64,000 nt of DNA from Pantoea vagans (GTDB taxonomy: Bacteria; Pseudomonadota; Gammaproteobacteria; Enterobacterales; Enterobacteriaceae): assembly GCF_001506165.1 (NCBI RefSeq), contig NZ_CP011427.1, positions 2,294,001 through 2,358,000 of the forward strand, in the 5' to 3' direction. The notes beneath the pieces were generated by a model, which saw only the letters and a program-made list of their open reading frames with translations, was not told the DNA's origin and searched no databases. Both the position numbers and the translations under genes were made by a program. Positions 19,766 through 27,789 of the stretch are shown here, piece by piece. Within the stretch, counting starts at the first letter, position 1. Each line of letters starts with the position of its first letter.

Positions 19766-19784
19766 GTTAATGATTCTCATTGTC
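19766..19784. promoter_or_regulatory. Candidate Fur box, distal
   Basis: GTTAATGATTCTCATTGTC matches the Fur consensus at 15 of 19 positions, better than the proximal site. It is about 390 bases before the receptor ATG and 140 bases past the LysR stop at 19927. No gene was found between the two boxes (19378-19926 is otherwise empty). Confidence 0.6.
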
Positions 19785-19926
19785 TTTTTGACAGTGATTG
19801 ACTGGATATAGAAAGAACGCCGAATGCCGCACGGGAGTGAAAGCATCACGACAGATTCAGAGGGGCAAACGCCACTGCATGATATTCATTGCCTGAAAAT
19901 AGCGGCTGTCGTTAAAACCCATGACG

Positions 19927-20823
19927 TTACAGCGGGGCATCACCTAAGGCTTCAGCAATAAAATCCACAAAGCTGCGCACTTTAGATGGAATACGAATCG
20001 CGCTGGGATAAACCGCTTGCAGGGTGAGTTCAGTGGTGCGATATGTAGGCAGAAGGGTTATCAGCCTGCCCTGCTTTATATGTTCGCCAAACACAAAGCT
20101 TGGGCCGTACGCAATGCCTGTTCCAGCCAACGCGGCTTCAAGCAGCAGCTGGATGTTATTGGCCGTCATACGGCATGCGCCTTCAATAGTGTGTGGCCGG
20201 CCTTGAGTGTCATAGATCGTCCAGTCGCCTGTTGATACCGCCTGACTAAACGCCAGACGAGGCGCACGGGAAAGTTCCTCTGGCGTCTCAGGTGTACCCT
20301 GCTGTTGCAAGTACGCGGGTGAGGCACACAACATCATCCTGCAAGGTGCCAGCCGCCGCGTAACGAGCAACGGATCATCAAGACGCCCAACCCGGATAGC
20401 CACATCAATGCGGTTTTCCAGCAGGTCTGCGTATTTGTCATCCAGTACCACATCCAGAGTGACTTGCGGAAATTGCTCAAGATAGCGTGAGACGATCTGG
20501 CCTAAATGCATGGCACCGAAGGCGACCGGCGCGGCGATGCGAAGCAAGCCTCGTGGAGTGGTTTGAATATCGCTGGCTTCCCGGTTCGCTTCTTCCATCG
20601 CCTCAAGAATCGCTTTGCAACGAACGTAATATCGCTGACCGGCATCGGTCATGCTGAGACGGCGGGTCGAACGCTGTAGCAACCGGACATTTAAATCGGA
20701 CTCTATCGCGCTGACATGCTTTCCTGCCATGGCAGGCGAAAGCTGAAAACGTCTGGCGGCGGCGGCAAAGCTGCCTTCCTCGACTGCCGCGATAAAGATC
20801 TGCATGCTGGTAAATCTGTCCAT
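19927..20823 (-). CDS. LysR-family transcriptional regulator
   Basis: Start chosen at 20823 (MDRFTSMQIFIAAVEEGSF), which follows TTGAGG and gives the usual 298 aa; a frame to 20883 adds 20 unlikely residues. N-terminal winged helix-turn-helix (AAARRFQLSPAMAGKHVSAI), then a two-lobed effector-binding domain from about residue 90. Divergent from the alpha/beta hydrolase at 20935, which it probably controls. Effector unknown. Confidence 0.9.
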   Translation of the reverse strand: MDRFTSMQIFIAAVEEGSFAAAARRFQLSPAMAGKHVSAIESDLNVRLLQRSTRRLSMTDAGQRYYVRCKAILEAMEEANREASDIQTTPRGLLRIAAPVAFGAMHLGQIVSRYLEQFPQVTLDVVLDDKYADLLENRIDVAIRVGRLDDPLLVTRRLAPCRMMLCASPAYLQQQGTPETPEELSRAPRLAFSQAVSTGDWTIYDTQGRPHTIEGACRMTANNIQLLLEAALAGTGIAYGPSFVFGEHIKQGRLITLLPTYRTTELTLQAVYPSAIRIPSKVRSFVDFIAEALGDAPL

Positions 20824-20934
20824 TAACCTCAACCATTCGATACTCTGGATATCGTCTGTCGATACATTTTCGCTAATTATCATCCACCGAAATCATAATT
20901 ACCATGACCTCAATTTCCTGAAGAGGTATGAACG

Positions 20935-21729
20935 ATGAAAATGGTAGTGAATGGGATTGGGATTAACGTGCAGCAGCAGGGCAGCGGTGAAATAGCGCTG
21001 GTGTTTCTCCATTATTATGGGGGCTCGTCCCGTACCTGGGAGAAAGTGATACATCAGTTACCCGATCGTTACCGCACCGTGGCTATCGACCACCGCGGCT
21101 GGGGCGAGTCTGACGCACCGTCCTCCGGATATCGGATTGCTGATCTTGCCCAGGATGCCGAAGGGGTTATTTCAGCACTTGAGCTAAAACGATACATATT
21201 GGTGGGTCATTCGATGGGAGGAAAAGTGGCCCAACTGATGGCGTCGCGTCGCCCTGCGGGTCTTGAGGGCCTGATGCTGGTCGCGCCTTCCCCACCTGCG
21301 CCAATGCGCCTGACCACCGAACAGCGTGAGACGTTAGCCAGCGCCTATTGCAGCCGCGAATCGGTCAGCTATGTGATCGATAATGTTCTGACTGTAGGCG
21401 CATTAAGTCCTGCACTGCGTGAGCAGGTTATTGAAGATAGCCTGAGCGCTTCCCCTGGGGCCAAAGAGGGTTGGCCAAACGTGGCGATCAGCGATGATAT
21501 TCGCAAGGAAGTCGCTGCGATAACGGTTCCGGTGAAGGTCATTTCTGGGGAACTGGACCGCGTCGATCCTCCCTCGACATTGCAAAGCGATTTACTGCCG
21601 CACATTCCACATGCTGTTATGCAGATCATCCCCGGTGTTGGACATCTCCTGCCTTTAGAGGCCCCAGAAAAGGTGGCGAGTCAGTTGTTAGACTTTATTG
21701 CTGCTATTTATGGCGACCAAAAGTGCTGA
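20935..21729 (+). CDS. Alpha/beta hydrolase
   Basis: 264 aa, cytoplasmic. Nucleophile elbow GHSMGG (Ser93), acid Asp208 in SGELDRVDPP and His237 in GVGHLLPLE make a full catalytic triad; HYYGG near residue 26 supplies the oxyanion hole. An esterase or C-C/lactone hydrolase role fits its place beside SDR, crotonase and Old Yellow Enzyme genes, but the substrate is not shown. AAGAGG lies before the ATG. Divergent from the LysR gene, 111 bases apart. Confidence 0.88.
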   Translation: MKMVVNGIGINVQQQGSGEIALVFLHYYGGSSRTWEKVIHQLPDRYRTVAIDHRGWGESDAPSSGYRIADLAQDAEGVISALELKRYILVGHSMGGKVAQLMASRRPAGLEGLMLVAPSPPAPMRLTTEQRETLASAYCSRESVSYVIDNVLTVGALSPALREQVIEDSLSASPGAKEGWPNVAISDDIRKEVAAITVPVKVISGELDRVDPPSTLQSDLLPHIPHAVMQIIPGVGHLLPLEAPEKVASQLLDFIAAIYGDQKC

Positions 21730-21780
21730 AGTGACCAGCGGGGGAACGCTTTATCCCCTATTCCCCCGCATTTTATCTTT

Positions 21781-22500
21781 TCAGAAAATAAGATTGCCTA
21801 TCGATGCGCCGCCATCAACATACAATGTTTGCCCGGTCATGAAGGCGGCATCTTCAGACAACAGAAAAGCAATGGTCGCGGCAATCTCATCCGGTTTGCC
21901 AAACCGATTCATTGGCACGCTCTTCAGATAACGCGCTTCACCTGAACTTCCCGGCGGATTATTAGCACGGAATAACTCCGTTTCTGTCGGCCCGGGCGCA
22001 ACCGCATTAACGGTAATCCCTGTCTGTGCGAGTTCCAGCGCCCAGTTACGGGTGAAGCTTAGTAGAGCCGATTTAGCGGCTGCATAAGCGGTTCGCTCAA
22101 CACTGCCGAGCACTGTAAGGCTGGAAATATTGATGATGCGTCCCCAGCCCCGCTCTCTCATACCGGCGAGAATGGCCTGCGTTCCCTGGATTGCCGGGTA
22201 AAGATTCACTCGCATCACATCCTCGAAAGCGGCTAAATCAACCTCGCCTAACCGCTGCGGTTTAACCAATCCCACATTGTTCACGATGCCATCAAAGGTG
22301 AAACGCTGACTGAGCTGGTCAAACATCTTCTGCGTTTTATTTGTGTCTGCCAGGTCTGCGCTGATCAAGGTACCCGGAAAATCATCGCGGATTGCTCGGG
22401 CAATGCCCACCACCTGGTGGCCCGCGTTCGCGAGGCGATGCGCCAACGCCAGGCCAATGCCTTTACTGGCACCCGTAATTAAAAACGTTCTCTTCATCAT
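21781..22500 (-). CDS. Short-chain dehydrogenase/reductase (FabG-like SDR)
   Basis: 239 aa. NAD(P)-binding TGASKGIG (about 9-16), structural NNVG (about 74-77), catalytic Ser126-Tyr139-Lys143 (ISS...YAAAK), and PGPTETELF after the active site. The classic SDR fold suggests oxidation or reduction of a hydroxyl/keto group. It follows the GST gene by 19 bases on the same strand, so the two form an operon. Confidence 0.9.
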   Translation of the reverse strand: MMKRTFLITGASKGIGLALAHRLANAGHQVVGIARAIRDDFPGTLISADLADTNKTQKMFDQLSQRFTFDGIVNNVGLVKPQRLGEVDLAAFEDVMRVNLYPAIQGTQAILAGMRERGWGRIINISSLTVLGSVERTAYAAAKSALLSFTRNWALELAQTGITVNAVAPGPTETELFRANNPPGSSGEARYLKSVPMNRFGKPDEIAATIAFLLSEDAAFMTGQTLYVDGGASIGNLIF

Positions 22501-22519
22501 GTCCTCCGATTAACAGTAC

Positions 22520-23152
22520 TTACTGTGGAGCAAGCGCGTTAACGCGTTCGATAGCGCGCTGAACCGCAGGCCGGGCCGCCATCTCATCAAACCATCGAGC
22601 CACATTAGGGGCATGCTCAAAGCTTACCCCGGCAAATTCACGACGCCACAACCAACCAAAGTGCGCAATATCCGCAATGGTCATCTCTTCTCCCGCCACA
22701 AAATGATGATCAGCCAGCACCTTATCCAGCACGTTCAGAGTACGAGCCGCTTCGGTGGTAAAGCGCTGGATCGCCAGCGGCTGCGGTTCGGATGCCTGAC
22801 GCTGAAAGAAACCAGACTGACCAAAGGCTGGCCCCAACCCTGAAGCATGGAAAAACAGTTGTTCGAATACGCGCGCCCTTGCCTCACCAGAAGTCGGCAA
22901 CAGCTTGCCAGTTTTCTCGGCAAGATAAACCAGAATGGCCGCTGATTCCGTCAGAATGAAAGGTTCAGATGCAGCCTCGCTATCAACCAATACCGGGACT
23001 TTTCCGTTAGGGTTCAACGCAATAAATTCGGCTGACTTCTGTTCGCCTTTGCGCACATTCACCGCATGCAAAACATAATCAACACCGAGTTCTTCCAGTG
23101 CGACAGGCACTTTAATGCTGTTGGGCGTGGCAAATGCATAGACATCAATCAT
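22520..23152 (-). CDS. Glutathione S-transferase family protein
   Basis: 210 aa from the ATG at 23152 (MIDVYAFATPNSIKVPVALE), which is the true thioredoxin-fold start; the longer frame to 23254 is leader. N-domain residues PVLVDSEA and ESAAILVYL form the glutathione site (cis-Pro and the ES pair). The helical C-domain contains TIADIAHFGWLW. Similar to YfcG/YghU-type GSTs. Likely conjugates or reduces an electrophile; operon with the SDR. Confidence 0.9.
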   Translation of the reverse strand: MIDVYAFATPNSIKVPVALEELGVDYVLHAVNVRKGEQKSAEFIALNPNGKVPVLVDSEAASEPFILTESAAILVYLAEKTGKLLPTSGEARARVFEQLFFHASGLGPAFGQSGFFQRQASEPQPLAIQRFTTEAARTLNVLDKVLADHHFVAGEEMTIADIAHFGWLWRREFAGVSFEHAPNVARWFDEMAARPAVQRAIERVNALAPQ

Positions 23153-23218
23153 GGTGAATCCCTTATCAAGATTTTGCCGGGCCAGCCCCGACAACGTGAT
23201 CCGGATATTGGCTGGCGC

Positions 23219-23271
23219 CCATTGGGAATGGTAGATATGCTGCTGGGATAACATCTATTCTTTTGAGGAAT
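23219..23271. promoter_or_regulatory. Two palindromic operator candidates between GST and LysR genes
   Basis: CCATT-GGG-AATGG (23219-23231) and ATTC-TTTTGA-GGAAT (23257-23271), centres 39 bases apart. The second overlaps the ribosome site of the LysR gene. Related ATTC..GGAAT palindromes recur at 24164 and 24207, so all may bind the same LysR protein. The relationship is inference. Confidence 0.45.
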
Positions 23272-23274
23272 GAT

Positions 23275-24156
23275 ATGGATCGCTTTCAGGCCATGGCCAC
23301 CTATATCCGGGTGGTGGATACCGGCTCCTTCTCTGCAGCGGCCAGACAACTTAATGTCGGCCAGCCAGCGGTATCTAAAATCGTTGCTCAGCTGGAGTCG
23401 CGCTTACAAACCCGTTTACTGACCCGATCGACCCATGGTCTGACCCCCACCGAAGCCGGACAACGCTATTACGAACGCGCCCTTACCGCCCTTCAGGAAG
23501 CCGACGAAGCTGAACTGGCCGCCAGAGGAGCCGGAAAAGGGTTATCCGGTAAATTACGGCTTTCCGCCGCCACAACCTTTGCCAGGCTGCATATCATCCC
23601 TCAACTCCCTCGGTTTCTTGAGGAGCATCCGGAGCTGGAGGTGGATGTCATTCTTGATGATCGGGTGATTGATCTGATTGCCGAAGGTATCGATGTGTCA
23701 CTGCGCATGGGAAATTTACCTGACTCCGGTGTAGTGGCACGCAAGTTGGCTACGGGGCCGCGGTCGGTGATGGCGACACCGCAATACCTCGCGATAAAAG
23801 GGAAACCGAAAAAACCGGCTGATTTAGTCGAACATGAGGCGGTGCTGTATAACCCGCAGCCCAGCGTCTGGTCATTCACCTGTCAGGATGCGGTGGTCTC
23901 TACGGCGTTGCGAGGGCGCATTCGGGTAAGCGCCGCAGAAGGACAACGCGCTGCCGTCCTCAGCCATATGGGATTATGTATTGCTTCCGACTGGATGTTT
24001 GCGGATGAGTTAAAAAACGGGACGGTGCAGAAAGTCCTGACGTCATGGCAACTGCCTGCCATCGATCTGTGGGCCGTGTTTCCTCATGGCCGGCTGGCGA
24101 GTGCTAAAGCACGGCAGTTCGCTGGCTTTGTCGAAAACGTCATGGCGGAGCAGTGA
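23275..24156 (+). CDS. LysR-family transcriptional regulator
   Basis: 293 aa from the ATG at 23275 (MDRFQAMATYIRVVDTGSF) behind GAGGAA; an upstream TTG start in frame would add four residues. DNA-binding helix-turn-helix AAARQLNVGQPAVSKIVAQL, effector domain from about residue 90. It is divergent from GST-SDR and precedes the crotonase-OYE pair, so it probably governs both. It resembles the LysR at 19927 in N-terminal layout. Confidence 0.9.
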   Translation: MDRFQAMATYIRVVDTGSFSAAARQLNVGQPAVSKIVAQLESRLQTRLLTRSTHGLTPTEAGQRYYERALTALQEADEAELAARGAGKGLSGKLRLSAATTFARLHIIPQLPRFLEEHPELEVDVILDDRVIDLIAEGIDVSLRMGNLPDSGVVARKLATGPRSVMATPQYLAIKGKPKKPADLVEHEAVLYNPQPSVWSFTCQDAVVSTALRGRIRVSAAEGQRAAVLSHMGLCIASDWMFADELKNGTVQKVLTSWQLPAIDLWAVFPHGRLASAKARQFAGFVENVMAEQ

Positions 24157-24163
24157 AAACACC

Positions 24164-24224
24164 CCATTCCTTAACGGAATAGGTGTTATCTAATTTCGCG
24201 GCGATCCCATTCTTAATGGAATGG
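24164..24224. promoter_or_regulatory. Tandem palindromic operators upstream of the crotonase gene
   Basis: Two similar dyads: ATTCC-TTAAC-GGAAT within 24164-24183 and CCATTC-TTAAT-GGAATGG (24207-24224). Centres are 42 bases apart, four helical turns, so both would face the same side of the DNA. The T-N11-A shape fits LysR sites. Confidence 0.55.
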
Positions 24225-24280
24225 AATATTGTTGTTTCACGGCCAGCCACTCCGGACTGGTAACAACAAGGATCGCCACC

Positions 24281-25048
24281 ATGTCAACGTTCGAAACTTA
24301 TCGTCATAGCTTCCCTAACGCTCACCTGACCCGCAAACCGAACGGTGTGCTGGAAGTCAAATTCCATACCGCCGGTGAGAAACTGGTGTTTGATGGCCAC
24401 ACCCATGAACAGTTCGTGGCCCTATTCCATGCGATTGGCGAAGATCGTGAAAACCGCGCAGTGATCCTAACCGGCTCAGGCGATGCCTTTATGGACGCCA
24501 TCAGCCCGGAAGGCTTCGATTTCTTCAGCCCATTAGGCTTCGACAAAATTCTGCGCGAAGGCAGAAAAGTGCTGAGCAATATTCTGGATATCGAAGTCCC
24601 AATGATCACCGCGTTGAACGGCCCGGTTCTGCTGCACAGCGAATATGCTCTGTTGACCGATATCATTCTCGCCACGCCAGAAACGGTTTTCCAGGACAAG
24701 CCGCATTTCGAATTCGGCATTGTGCCCGGTGATGGTGTGCACATCTTGTGGCCAGAGGTAATCGGATCGATTCGCGGTCGCTACTTCCTGCTCACCCGGC
24801 AGGAACTGGATGCTCAGACGGCGAAAGACTGGGGTGTCGTCAACGAAATCGTTCCAGCCGATAGACTGCTGAGTCGTGCCCATGAAATTGCCGACGGCAT
24901 TGCTGCACTGCCACCATTGACCTCTCGCTATACCCGCATCGCGCTGACTCAACGCCTGAAACGTCTGTTAGACGAAGGGATTGGCTACGGCCTGGCACTG
25001 GAAGGCATTAGCGCTGCTCAGGTTGCTCACTCCATGAACACGCAGTGA
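24281..25048 (+). CDS. Crotonase-superfamily hydrolase, 6-oxocamphor-hydrolase-like
   Basis: 255 aa from the ATG at 24281 behind AAGGA. The active-site stretch FQDKPHFEFGIVPGDG and the following WPEVIGSIRGRYFLLT, then QELDAQTAKDWGVVNE, are hallmarks I associate with 6-oxocamphor hydrolase, a crotonase that opens cyclic beta-diketones by retro-Claisen cleavage. His119, His142 and Asp151 line up with that enzyme's His122, His145 and Asp154 at a constant offset. It lacks the usual acyl-CoA GGG loop. Likely acts on a diketone rather than an acyl-CoA; substrate unknown. 65 bases before the OYE gene, probable operon. Confidence 0.8.
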   Translation: MSTFETYRHSFPNAHLTRKPNGVLEVKFHTAGEKLVFDGHTHEQFVALFHAIGEDRENRAVILTGSGDAFMDAISPEGFDFFSPLGFDKILREGRKVLSNILDIEVPMITALNGPVLLHSEYALLTDIILATPETVFQDKPHFEFGIVPGDGVHILWPEVIGSIRGRYFLLTRQELDAQTAKDWGVVNEIVPADRLLSRAHEIADGIAALPPLTSRYTRIALTQRLKRLLDEGIGYGLALEGISAAQVAHSMNTQ

Positions 25049-25113
25049 TCCCCTCTTAGATTGCTAAAAATTGATGCCGCCAGGGACTCCTGCGCGGCCA
25101 CCAGGAGAAGCGA

Positions 25114-26250
25114 ATGCAAACGTTAATGTCACCGGTTACAGCAGGAAAATTAGAGTTAGCTCATCGCGTCGTCATGGCGCCCACTACACGCATGAGAACC
25201 GAACAAGGCGGCGTGCCTGGCGAATTGATGATTGAGTATTATCGTCAGCGGGCGAGCCAGGGCGGCCTGCTTATCGCGGAAGCCACAGCGGTTTCGCCTT
25301 TCGCCAATGCGTATCAGGATGCCCCCGGCATCTTTACCGACGCGCAACAGGCAGGCTGGCAGCGTGTAGTGGACGCCGTGCACGCTCGCGGCAGCAAAAT
25401 CATCCTTCAGCTCTGGCACCCCGGCCGCCAGTCACTGCCTGAACTGTCATCTGGACGCCAACCTGTTGCCCCTTCGGCACTCATTGCCAGAGAGACGTAT
25501 GGCGTTGTCAAAAACGCGCAAGGTGCCTATGAGGGTAAGCTGTTCCCTACTCCACGCGCTTTGGATGTCAGTGAGATTGAGGGGCTGATGGCGGAGTTAC
25601 GCCAGGCAGCCTTACGCGCAAAATCGGCGGGTTTTGATGGTGTCGAACTGCATGCTGCCAATGGATATTTACCCGAGCAGTTTCTGCTGGATGGCAGTAA
25701 TACACGCACCGATAACTATGGCGGCTCCCTGGCAAACCGGGCGCGCTTCTTGCTGGAGTCGGTTGAAGCGCTGACGGAGATTTGGGGCACAGGACGCGTG
25801 GCGGTGCGTATTTCGCCCAGCGGAATTTATGGCGATATGCATGACAGCGATCCCGGCGCAACATTCCGTTATCTCGCAGAACAGCTCAACCCATTTGATC
25901 TGGCTTATCTGCATATTATTGAACCGCGCATCGTGGGGCCGGAAGATCGGGAGGCTGGCTATTATAACGAGCCGGTTGCCAGCCATGATTTGCGCGCATT
26001 TTATCAGGGGACCATTATCGCAGCGGGCGGGTTCAAGCCAGGTGATGCAGAAAACATGCTGCAAAATGGCGATGCCGATTTAATTGCCTTTGGTCGCCTG
26101 TTTACATCGAATCCTGATTTGCCGCATCGCATTCGTCATGGCTACCCTTTAACGGCTTATCAGCGGGAGCATTTCTTTGGAGGCGATGATAAAGGATACA
26201 GTGATTACCCTGCGTATACGCCATTAACGATGAACGAACCGACAATTTAA
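25114..26250 (+). CDS. Old Yellow Enzyme family NADH:flavin oxidoreductase
   Basis: 378-aa TIM-barrel flavoprotein that reduces activated C=C bonds (enones, maleimides, nitro compounds). Seen: APTTRMRTEQGG at the FMN face, QLWHPGRQS, the substrate-binding HAANGYLPEQFL (His-x-x-Asn), RTDNYGGSLANRARF and FGRLFTSNPDLPHR. Groups with NemA-type OYEs. Follows the crotonase in the same direction. AGGAG precedes the ATG. Confidence 0.92.
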   Translation: MQTLMSPVTAGKLELAHRVVMAPTTRMRTEQGGVPGELMIEYYRQRASQGGLLIAEATAVSPFANAYQDAPGIFTDAQQAGWQRVVDAVHARGSKIILQLWHPGRQSLPELSSGRQPVAPSALIARETYGVVKNAQGAYEGKLFPTPRALDVSEIEGLMAELRQAALRAKSAGFDGVELHAANGYLPEQFLLDGSNTRTDNYGGSLANRARFLLESVEALTEIWGTGRVAVRISPSGIYGDMHDSDPGATFRYLAEQLNPFDLAYLHIIEPRIVGPEDREAGYYNEPVASHDLRAFYQGTIIAAGGFKPGDAENMLQNGDADLIAFGRLFTSNPDLPHRIRHGYPLTAYQREHFFGGDDKGYSDYPAYTPLTMNEPTI

Positions 26251-26300
26251 TAACGCTTCCGCGTAACGAAGCCGCTGCGCACAATATCCTTCAGGCACAT

Positions 26301-26328
26301 TGGCCTGCTGCACCTGGCAGGCCATTTT
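26301..26328 (+). terminator. Terminator after the OYE gene
   Basis: TGGCCTGC / GCAGGCCA 8-bp perfect stem with 8-base loop, then TTTTGA. The remaining bases to 26593 are AT-rich and hold no supported gene. Confidence 0.75.
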
Positions 26329-26593
26329 GACGTGTTCTGATGTCAGTAAAAGTTAGCGTAAAGTCGAATGCCCTACTCACAAATTTTATTTACTCTATAT
26401 ATATCAGGGCATTAAATATTAAAATCACTCACCCAGCAGATTATTTACGCATGAATCAAACCAATAAGCCCAATCTTTCATAAACTAATAGATGTGAATC
26501 CCGTCATTCACAGATAAACGAGAAAACATCGATGACTGATTTTTGGGACTTATCTGACAACTTTAGGTTGTGAGATTAATATAAGGGGAAATA

Positions 26594-27676
26594 ATGCCGT
26601 TGATATTTGATGAGTTATCTGGCGCGCCATCGTGGGTGCCTGCTGTATTGCTTGTCACCCTCTCATTAGCAGTGGGTTTCCTGGCCCGATTCTTACTCCT
26701 CCGATTCATCCGCTACTGGCAGAGTCGTGATCGAAAGCTCTTCAAATCACTTGAAAAGCACCTGCGTGGCTCCCTGTTTTTATTCATCCCTTTACTGTTG
26801 ATCAATGTTGGGGTGAATTACGTTAATGTCCGACCGGACTCGCTCTCCTTTATTACCACCACGCTGAATATTTTTACTATATTGTCATTGTGTTCGATTT
26901 TAATTCGCCTGACCAATGTCGCACAGGATATGTTGTTTATTCGCTATGATATCAACCTGTCAAATAATCTTCGCGCCCGTAAAATTCGCACGCAAATCAT
27001 CTATGTCAAAAAGGTCGCGATTGTCATACTGGTCTCATTCTGTCTCACTCTGATTCTACTCAGCTTCCCTGGAGTGCGAAAATTCGGCACCACTATCCTT
27101 GCCGGTGCGGGCGTGGCGGGCATCATCATCGGCTTTGCCTTGCAGAAGTCGCTGGTCAATCTGTTTGCAGGCATACAAATTGCCTTTACGCAGCCGATTA
27201 AAATTGATGATGCGGTGGTGGTGGAAAATGAGTGGGGCTGGATTGAGGAGATAAACCTGACTTATGTGGTGGTACGTATTTGGGATTTGCGACGTCTGGT
27301 GCTGCCCATTACCTACTTTACCGAAAACGCCTTCCAAAACTGGACGCGTAATAACGCACAGATATTAGGCTCGGTGTTTCTTTACCTGGATTACTCCATG
27401 CCACTGGAGCCACTGCGAAAGCATTTTGAAAAAGTCCTCAGTGAAACCAAGCTGTGGGATCAACAGACCCAGGTACTGCAGGTGACCGATACGACGGATA
27501 AAACCATGACTATCCGCTTATTGATGACCGCGCAAAACTCCCCTACGGCCTGGGATTTACGCTGCTACGTGCGCGAGAAGATGATTGAGTTTGTGCAGCA
27601 AAATTATCCGCAGAGCCTACCGCGTTTGAGAGCGACACTGACGGAGCCGGGGATGGAGAGTTCGGTGGAGCAGTAG
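26594..27676 (+). CDS. MscS-family mechanosensitive ion channel
   Basis: 360 aa. Three to four N-terminal membrane helices, then the Gly/Ala-rich pore helix (TTILAGAGVAGIIIGFALQK) that defines MscS, the beta domain (DAVVVENEWGWIEEINLTYV) and a C-terminal alpha/beta vestibule domain. Probably opens on hypo-osmotic shock. Somewhat longer than MscS itself (286 aa). AGGGG lies before the ATG. Single gene. Confidence 0.9.
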   Translation: MPLIFDELSGAPSWVPAVLLVTLSLAVGFLARFLLLRFIRYWQSRDRKLFKSLEKHLRGSLFLFIPLLLINVGVNYVNVRPDSLSFITTTLNIFTILSLCSILIRLTNVAQDMLFIRYDINLSNNLRARKIRTQIIYVKKVAIVILVSFCLTLILLSFPGVRKFGTTILAGAGVAGIIIGFALQKSLVNLFAGIQIAFTQPIKIDDAVVVENEWGWIEEINLTYVVVRIWDLRRLVLPITYFTENAFQNWTRNNAQILGSVFLYLDYSMPLEPLRKHFEKVLSETKLWDQQTQVLQVTDTTDKTMTIRLLMTAQNSPTAWDLRCYVREKMIEFVQQNYPQSLPRLRATLTEPGMESSVEQ

Positions 27677-27721
27677 TTGATTGTGATGAACGCCATGCTG
27701 GTTCAGCTGATAAGGCGGCCG

Positions 27722-27751
27722 TAGCCGCCACCACAATCGGTGTGGCGGCTA
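27722..27751. repeat. Perfect 10-bp inverted repeat after the MscS-family gene
   Basis: TAGCCGCCAC and GTGGCGGCTA enclose a 10-base loop. No T run follows, so a transcript-stabilising stem or weak terminator is more likely than an intrinsic terminator. Confidence 0.5.
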
Positions 27752-27754
27752 TAA

Positions 27755-27770
27755 TGTGATCTACATCTCA
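27755..27770. promoter_or_regulatory. CRP-like site upstream of the cupin gene
   Basis: TGTGATCTACATCTCA differs by one base from TGTGA-N6-TCACA and shares its core with the flhDC site. It ends only 19 bases before the cupin ATG, so it could not activate a normal promoter for that gene. Confidence 0.3.
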
Positions 27771-27789
27771 TTATTTCCAGAGGGTAGAC

